NCBI GenBank assembly: GCA_964613665.1
Contig: CAZTIG010000001.1
Coordinates: 124,001-188,000 of the forward strand
Source: CAZQFV01 sp964613665
GTDB taxonomy: Bacteria; Chloroflexota; Chloroflexia; DTKN01
Direction of reading: 5' to 3'
DNA: 64,000 nucleotides
Positions 58,898-64,000 of the stretch are shown piece by piece. Positions within the stretch are counted from its first letter, which is position 1. Each line of letters opens with the position of its first letter. The notes beneath the pieces were generated by a model. The model saw only the letters and a list, made by a program, of their open reading frames with translations. It was not told where the DNA came from and ran no database searches. The position numbers and the translations under genes were made by a program.

Positions 58898-60421
58898 CTA
58901 CTCCAGGCTGCCGACGACCTTTTCGACCTCCTCCAGGATCTCGCACGACCGCACCAGCTCGCGCATGCGGGTGTGGTCGGGGTAGAGCGGGCGGTCTTCC
59001 TCCAGGAAGGCGACGTGGCGGCGGATGACCTCGCGGGCCTTTTGCACGCCCTGGCCGAAGGAAAAGTCGCGCATGTCCAGGGCCTGGGCCGCGGCCATGA
59101 ACTCGATGCCCAAGACGCCGCAGGCGTTCTCCAGGATCTGGGCGTTCTTGATGGCCGTGTTCATGCCCATGGAGACAAAGTCCTCCTGGTCGGCGGCGGC
59201 GGGGATGGACTGGATGCTGGCCGGCATCGACAGGATGCGCTGCTCGACGATCAGGCTGTCGGCGGTGTACTGGCTGAGCATCATGCCCGACATCAGCCCG
59301 GGCTGCTTGGAGAGGAAGGGCGGCAGGCCGATGCTCAGCGCCGGGTTGGTCAGGCGGTTCATGCGCCGCTCCGACATCACGCAGACCATGGTGATGGCCG
59401 CGCCGAGCATGTCCATCGGCAGGCTCACCGGGGACCCCTGGAAGTTGGCGCCGGTCAACGTTAGCTTGTACTCGGGGAGGAAGATGGGGTTGTCGGCGAC
59501 GGCGTTGAGCTCGATCTCGACCTGTTTCCAAGCATACTCCAGGGCATCGAAGGCCGCGCCGATCACCTGCGGGGCCGAGCGCATGGAGTAGGCGTCCTGG
59601 ACCTTGATCTTGAGTTTGCCGGTCTGCAGGTCGCTTCCCTGGATGCATTTCATAATGTTCCGTGCCGCGCGCACGGCGCCGGGGAAGCCGCGCAGTTGGT
59701 GCAGGCGGGTGTCGTACGGTTTGAGGTTGGCGTAGAGCGCTTCCAGCGTCATGGCGCAGGCGATGGTGGCCTGCTTGAGCCAGCGCAGCATGTCGTATAG
59801 CTGCAGGGCGCTCATCGCCGTGATCAGGTTGGAGCCGTTGATGGCCGCCAGGCCGTCGCGGGCCTGCAGGCCGGGGATGGGGATGCCGGCCCGCTCCATG
59901 GCCTCGCGGCCCGGCAGCAGCTCGCCCTTGTAGTAGGCGTGGCCCTCGCCCATCAGCAGCAGCGCCGCCTGCGACATCGGCGCGAGATCCCCGCAGGCCC
60001 CCACCGAGCCTTTCTGGCAGATGTAGGGGGTGACCCCCTTGTTCAGCATCTCCACCATGGTCTGGGTGATTTCCGGCCGGCAGCCCGAGTAGCCGCGGGC
60101 GTGCACGTTGATGCGGCTGGCTAGCGCCCCGCGGGCGTACTCGATGCTGGTGGGGTCGCCGATCCCGGCGGCGTGGTTGTAGATCAGGTACTTCTGAAAC
60201 AGTTGCACCTGCTCGTCGGTCAGCACCACCTCGGAGAACTCGCCGATGCCGGTGTTGACGCCGTACATGATCTCGTGGGCGACAACCTTTTCCTCGAGCA
60301 TGGCCCGGCAGGCCTGGATGCGCTCCAGGGCCTCTGGGTGCAGCTCGACCTTTTCCCCGTGGCGGGCGATCCGCACCAGCTCCTCGACCGTCAGGTGGTG
60401 ACCATCCAGCACGACAGACAT
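58898..60421 (-). CDS. hutH: Histidine ammonia-lyase-like MIO enzyme with Ala-Cys-Gly triad
   Basis: A 507-residue aromatic amino-acid ammonia-lyase. Positions fall in register with Pseudomonas HutH: Tyr53 (YGVNTGIG), His83 (NHAAGIG), Asn195 (INGSNL), the Tyr/Arg pair in QDAYSMRSAPQV and Glu of QEDFVSMG, all favouring histidine over Phe/Tyr as substrate. The MIO-forming triad, normally Ala-Ser-Gly, reads Ala142-Cys143-Gly144 (GSVGACGDLAP; codon TGC). An engineered S143C variant of the Pseudomonas enzyme is reported active, so function is plausible. No hutU or hutI is nearby, so an aminomutase or other lyase role remains possible. The ATG follows AAGGAG. Confidence 0.87.
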   Translation of the reverse strand: MSVVLDGHHLTVEELVRIARHGEKVELHPEALERIQACRAMLEEKVVAHEIMYGVNTGIGEFSEVVLTDEQVQLFQKYLIYNHAAGIGDPTSIEYARGALASRINVHARGYSGCRPEITQTMVEMLNKGVTPYICQKGSVGACGDLAPMSQAALLLMGEGHAYYKGELLPGREAMERAGIPIPGLQARDGLAAINGSNLITAMSALQLYDMLRWLKQATIACAMTLEALYANLKPYDTRLHQLRGFPGAVRAARNIMKCIQGSDLQTGKLKIKVQDAYSMRSAPQVIGAAFDALEYAWKQVEIELNAVADNPIFLPEYKLTLTGANFQGSPVSLPMDMLGAAITMVCVMSERRMNRLTNPALSIGLPPFLSKQPGLMSGMMLSQYTADSLIVEQRILSMPASIQSIPAAADQEDFVSMGMNTAIKNAQILENACGVLGIEFMAAAQALDMRDFSFGQGVQKAREVIRRHVAFLEEDRPLYPDHTRMRELVRSCEILEEVEKVVGSLE

Positions 60422-60482
60422 CGTTGTCTCCTTTTCGGGGTGCTCGGTTCGGGTTCTCGGCCGGCGGCGGCCGCTCGGGCCT

Positions 60483-60511
60483 AGTATAGCGCCAATGGCC
60501 GGCGGAGTCAA
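60483..60511 (-). promoter_or_regulatory. Promoter of the lyase/kinase/GT-C gene group
   Basis: Minus strand: TTGACT (60511-60506), a 17-bp spacer and TATACT (60488-60483). The leader to the hutH-like start is about 55 nt. Confidence 0.82.
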
Positions 60512-60719
60512 ACGGGGAGACGGCTTTTGTAGACCGGACTGCTATGCTGGAATCGTGCGGTGGGACACGGCGGCGGTGGAGGGTACCGGGGACGGCAGGC
60601 CCGGGCAGGCTACGACACACAACAGCCACCGCTCCAATGACAAACCCGCTCAAGGCGCAGGCGAACGCGGCCCAGAGCCCGATCAGCGCCGGCCGCTGGC
60701 AGCCAGGGCACCGGCGCCC

Positions 60720-62654
60720 TCACCGTCCGGAGAGCGCCGCCGCGCCCTCCTGGACCCGCTCGAACTGGCTCTTGTACATCTCGGCGTAGAAGCCGTTGCG
60801 CGCCAGCAGCTCTTCGTGCCGGCCCTGCTCCACGATGTCGCCCTCGTTGATCACCAGGATCAGGTCGGCGTTGCGGATCGTCGACAGGCGGTGGGCGATG
60901 ATGAAGCTGGTCCGCCCCCGCATAAGCGTGTCCAGGGCCTGCTGGATCAGCACCTCGGTGCGCGTGTCGACCGAGCTCGTTGCCTCGTCCAGGATGAGCA
61001 TGCGTGGGTCGGCCAGGATGGCGCGGGCGATCGTCAGGAGCTGCTTCTGGCCCTGGGAGACGTTGGAGGCCTCCTCGTTCAGCACCATGCGGTAGCTGTC
61101 CGGCAGGGTGCGCACAAAGTGGTCGACGTGGGCCGCCCGTGCCGCCGCCACGACCTCGTCGTCGGTCGCCTCCGGCCGGCCGTAGCGGATGTTCTCCATG
61201 ATGGTCCCGTTGAAGAGCCAGGTGTCCTGCAGCACCATGCCGAACATGCCCCGCAGGTCGCGCCGCGCCAGGTCGCGGATGTCGTGCCCATCGACCAGAA
61301 TAGCGCCGCTGTCCACGTCGTAGAAGCGCATTAGCAGCTTGACCATGGTCGTCTTGCCCGCCCCGGTCGGCCCCACGATGGCGATCTTCTGGCCGGGCCG
61401 GACGAATGCGGAAAAGCCGCGGATGACTACCTTGGCGGGGTCGTAGCCGAAGCGCACGTTCTCGAACTCCACGCAGCCGGCCACGGCCGGCAGGCGCACC
61501 GGGTCGGCGCTGTCGGGGACCTCCTCGGCCTCCTCCAGGAACTGGAAGACGCGCTCGGCTGCCGCGGCGGTCTGCTGCAGCACGTTGGAGGTGTTGGCGA
61601 TCTGCGTGAGGGGTTGGGTGAAGGAGCGCACGTACTGGATAAAGGCCTGGATGTCGCCCACGGTGATGGCCCGGGTTGCGGCGAGCCAGCCCCCCAGCAC
61701 GCACACCGCCACGTAGCCGAGGTTGCCGATGAACATCATGATCGGCATCATCATCCCGGAGAGGAACTGCGACTTCCACCCCGCGTCGTAGAGCGGGTTG
61801 TTGTAGCGGTCGAACTGCTCGACGCTCTTCTTCTCCCCGTTGAACGCCTTGACTACGACATGGCCGCCGAACATCTCCTCCACGTGGCCGTTGACGTGGC
61901 CGAGGTACTCTTGCTGCTGCCGAAAGTGCTTCTGCGACCTGCGGACGACCTGTCCGATGGCGATCAGCGACAGCGGGACGATACCGAGGGCTACCAGCGT
62001 CATCAGCCAGCTGATCGAGAACATCATCACGAGCACGCCGATCACGCCGGTCACCGAGGTAACGATCTGCGCCAGGCTCTGGCTGAGGGTCTGGCTGACC
62101 GTGTCGACGTCGTTGGTGAGGCGCGAGAGCACCTCGCCGTAGCTTGTGCCGTCAAAGTAGCGCAGCGGCATGCGGTTGACCTTCTCGGAGATGTCCTTGC
62201 GCAAGCGGTAGGTGATGTCCATGGCCACGCCGGCCATGATCCAGCCCTGCACATAGCCGAACAGCAGCGACAGAAGGTACAGCCCTCCCGTGATCAGGAT
62301 GATGGTGCCGATGTAGCCAAAGTCGATGGAGCCGGTGCCGGCGATCTGGGCGATCACCCCCTCGAAGAGCTTGGTGGTAGCCTGGCCCAGCACCTTGGGG
62401 CCCACGATGGTGAAGACGGTGGAGGCCGCGGCAAAGAGCAGCACGACCAGAATGGGCACCCGGTAGCGGCCCAGGTAGCGCACCAGCCTGGCCATCGTCC
62501 CGCGAAAGTCGCGCGCCTTTTCACCGCGCATCATGGCCATCGGCCCGCCGTGGCCCATGGGACCACGCCCGCCCAGCGGGCCGCGCCCACCCATAGGGCC
62601 GCGCGCGGCAACGGGGCCGCGGCCAGGGATGGGGGATCCGCCCTGCGCGCTCAT
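60720..62654 (-). CDS. ABC exporter half-transporter, consensus-site subunit
   Basis: A 644-residue type IV ABC exporter half. An N-terminal Gly/Pro/Met-rich repeat tail (RGPMGGRGPLGGRGPMGHGG) precedes six membrane helices and an ATPase domain: Walker A GPTGAGKTT, signature VSQGQKQ (Gln in place of the first Gly), Walker B MLILDEATSSVD with catalytic Glu, and H-loop IAHRLST. With the upstream gene it forms a heterodimer of the BmrCD/TM287-288 type. The substrate is unknown. It starts within the partner's stop (4-base overlap). About 200 nt without a credible gene separate it from the next promoter. Confidence 0.93.
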   Translation of the reverse strand: MSAQGGSPIPGRGPVAARGPMGGRGPLGGRGPMGHGGPMAMMRGEKARDFRGTMARLVRYLGRYRVPILVVLLFAAASTVFTIVGPKVLGQATTKLFEGVIAQIAGTGSIDFGYIGTIILITGGLYLLSLLFGYVQGWIMAGVAMDITYRLRKDISEKVNRMPLRYFDGTSYGEVLSRLTNDVDTVSQTLSQSLAQIVTSVTGVIGVLVMMFSISWLMTLVALGIVPLSLIAIGQVVRRSQKHFRQQQEYLGHVNGHVEEMFGGHVVVKAFNGEKKSVEQFDRYNNPLYDAGWKSQFLSGMMMPIMMFIGNLGYVAVCVLGGWLAATRAITVGDIQAFIQYVRSFTQPLTQIANTSNVLQQTAAAAERVFQFLEEAEEVPDSADPVRLPAVAGCVEFENVRFGYDPAKVVIRGFSAFVRPGQKIAIVGPTGAGKTTMVKLLMRFYDVDSGAILVDGHDIRDLARRDLRGMFGMVLQDTWLFNGTIMENIRYGRPEATDDEVVAAARAAHVDHFVRTLPDSYRMVLNEEASNVSQGQKQLLTIARAILADPRMLILDEATSSVDTRTEVLIQQALDTLMRGRTSFIIAHRLSTIRNADLILVINEGDIVEQGRHEELLARNGFYAEMYKSQFERVQEGAAALSGR

Positions 62655-64000
62655 GCTGCCTCCTCCAGGCCGAGCTGCGAAACGGCGATCTCGCGGTAGA
62701 CCGCGCAGTCGCGCAGCAGCTCCGGGTGTGTGCCCCGGCCCACCACGCGCCCCTCGTCCAGCACGACGATCTGCTCGGCGTGCATGATCGTGGAGACGCG
62801 CTGGGTGACGATGATCACGGTGCTGGCGGCAGTCCTGTCCCGGAGGGCCTGGCGCAGGGCGGCATCCGTGCGAAAGTCGAGCATGGAGAAGCTGTCATCA
62901 AAGATATAGATCGGCGCCTTCCTAACCAGCGCGCGGGCAATGGCCAGGCGCTGCTTCTGGCCCCCCGATACGTTCATCCCGCCCTGGGCAATCTCCATCG
63001 CCAGGCCCTGCGGGTCGGCGGCGACGAAATCGGCCTGGGCAATCTCGAGCGCCTCGTGCAGGGCCTCGTCGGCGGCGTCCTCGTCGGCGTAGCGCAGGTT
63101 GCTGGCGACGGTGCCAGAGAACAGGGTGCCTTTCTGCGGGATGTAGCCGATCTTGTCCCGCAGGTCGTGCTGCGTGACATGGCGGATGTCCACGCCGTCC
63201 ACCAGGATGGCGCCGGCCGTCACGTCGTAGAAGCGCGGGATCAGGTTGACGATGGTCGATTTGCCCGAGCCGGTCGACCCGATGAAGGCGGTGGTCTCCC
63301 CCGGCCGGGCGACCAGGCTGATGTCGTGCAGGACGTCCTCCTCGGCCCCGGGGTAGCGGAACGAGACGTGGCGGAACTCGATCGTGCCGCGGAACGGCTC
63401 GGGGAAACGCTGGGGGCGATCGGGGTCCTCGAGCGTCGGCGCCGTCTCCAGCACGTCGGCGATGCGGCCCGCCGACACCGAGGCGCGCGGCAGGATGATG
63501 AACATCAGCGACAGCATGAGGAAGGAGAAGACGATCTGCATGGCGTACTGCAGAAAGGCCATCATGTCGCCGACCTGCATGGTCGACTGGGCCACCTGGT
63601 GGGCGCCGACCCAGATGATCAGCAGCGACAGGCCGTTCATGATGAACATCATGAGCGGCATCATCACCACCATCAGGCGGTTGACAAAGAGCATCGTCCC
63701 GGTCAATTCCTTGTTGGCCCGGTCGAAGCGTTCCAGCTCGAACTCCTGCCGGTTAAAGGCGCGGATGACCATCATGCCGGACAGGTTCTCGCGCATCACC
63801 AGGTTCAGCCGGTCGATCAGCCCCTGGATGCTGCGGAACCGGGGCAGGGCGATGGCAAAGGCGACCAGGATCAGGCCGAGCAGCACCAGCACGGCCAGGG
63901 CGATGATCCACCACATCGAGGAGCTCTTGCCGAGGGCACGGATCACGCCGCCGACGCCGATGATGGGCGCGTAAAATACCATGCGCACGAGCATCAGGGA
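62651..64000 (-). CDS. ABC exporter half-transporter, degenerate-site subunit (5'-partial)
   Basis: Open to the window edge, so the N-terminal helices are missing; about 449 residues are visible. The ATPase domain has Walker A GSTGSGKST and the canonical signature VSGGQKQRLAIARAL, but Walker B reads IYIFDDSFSMLD, with Asp replacing the catalytic Glu; the H-loop position reads VTQRVST instead of a His. Combined with the SQGQ signature of the partner, this defines one inactive and one active ATP site, typical of asymmetric drug or lipid exporters. ATGA overlap with the downstream partner supports coupled translation. Confidence 0.93.
   Translation of the reverse strand, partial: SLMLVRMVFYAPIIGVGGVIRALGKSSSMWWIIALAVLVLLGLILVAFAIALPRFRSIQGLIDRLNLVMRENLSGMMVIRAFNRQEFELERFDRANKELTGTMLFVNRLMVVMMPLMMFIMNGLSLLIIWVGAHQVAQSTMQVGDMMAFLQYAMQIVFSFLMLSLMFIILPRASVSAGRIADVLETAPTLEDPDRPQRFPEPFRGTIEFRHVSFRYPGAEEDVLHDISLVARPGETTAFIGSTGSGKSTIVNLIPRFYDVTAGAILVDGVDIRHVTQHDLRDKIGYIPQKGTLFSGTVASNLRYADEDAADEALHEALEIAQADFVAADPQGLAMEIAQGGMNVSGGQKQRLAIARALVRKAPIYIFDDSFSMLDFRTDAALRQALRDRTAASTVIIVTQRVSTIMHAEQIVVLDEGRVVGRGTHPELLRDCAVYREIAVSQLGLEEAA

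Noticed and set aside
60512..60719. Short minus-strand frame with a CxxC and a hydrophobic segment (around CPGC and LSGFVIGAVAVV)
   Set aside because: It has no start codon before the CxxC, no ribosome site, and it runs on into the promoter of the next operon.
1..64000. CRISPR array, phage, integron or conjugative element
   Set aside because: No direct-repeat/spacer pattern, integrase, relaxase or phage structural gene was seen; gene content is ordinary chromosomal.

Overview
The window is high-GC bacterial DNA, densely packed with genes, and most likely chromosomal sequence from a Chloroflexota (Anaerolineae-like) bacterium. Three observations support this. Two large secreted proteins end in a YLPL(I) C-terminal signature that I associate with this phylum. 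Many secreted or membrane proteins carry Pro/Thr-rich linkers. The lexA promoter carries a Gram-positive-type SOS box. Assignment below phylum is inference. There are no rRNA genes, CRISPR arrays or intact mobile elements. One decayed transposase and two inverted-repeat elements are present.

Layout, left to right. 1-7.1 kb (+): the 3' part of a tandem 5'-nucleotidase, an NfeD/slipin membrane pair, and two duplicated serine hydrolases. 7.3-10.5 kb (+): a Fur-family regulator with a consensus promoter and a candidate operator, followed by a CbiMNQO cobalt/nickel ECF transporter. 10.6-15.4 kb (-): HAD phosphatase, NAD kinase, TlyA, THEP1-type NTPase, kynureninase and an unknown gene. 15.8-16.7 kb: tRNA-Arg(GCG) diverging from lexA. 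16.8-20.5 kb (-): two zinc-ribbon membrane proteins built from one repeated module, and a D-cysteine desulfhydrase-like enzyme. 20.7-25.6 kb (+): tryptophanase, a flavoprotein, a membrane protein, TsaC and a UPF0316-type protein. 25.9-31.0 kb (+): tRNA-Arg(TCG), a small coiled-coil protein, DXS, PheS, an inositol monophosphatase and a YugP-type metalloprotease. 31.1-35.1 kb (-): an operon encoding a PP2C-like pseudophosphatase with an extracytoplasmic propeller, a RodZ-like protein and a nitrilase-family amidase. 35.5-39.3 kb (+): a giant secreted PKD protein. 39.6-47.4 kb (-): tig-clpP-clpX, a response regulator and smc. 47.7-50.2 kb (+): an M23-M14 cell-wall hydrolase fusion, rsmG and a transposase remnant. 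50.3-55.3 kb (-): a propeller lipoprotein, glmU, and MOSC/moaC/moaA behind a structured leader with an intrinsic terminator. 55.3-60.5 kb (-): a CinA-type domain protein, a GT-C-like membrane protein, an adenosine-specific kinase, and a histidine ammonia-lyase-like enzyme with Cys in its MIO triad. 60.7-64 kb (-): a heterodimeric ABC exporter, truncated by the window edge.

Functional themes are protein quality control (trigger factor, ClpP, ClpX, slipin/NfeD), cofactor and metal supply (Co/Ni import, Moco, NADP, isoprenoid precursors), amino-acid deamination (tryptophanase, D-Cys desulfhydrase, kynureninase, HAL-like lyase) and surface proteins. Promoters are unusually legible: nearly all have a -35 element starting TTG, a 17-bp spacer and a TATAAT-like -10, often with an upstream TGn. 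The most interesting items are the repeat-module membrane proteins with a propeller spliced into a loop, the PP2C pseudophosphatase operon, the riboswitch-like moaA leader, and the Ala-Cys-Gly lyase.
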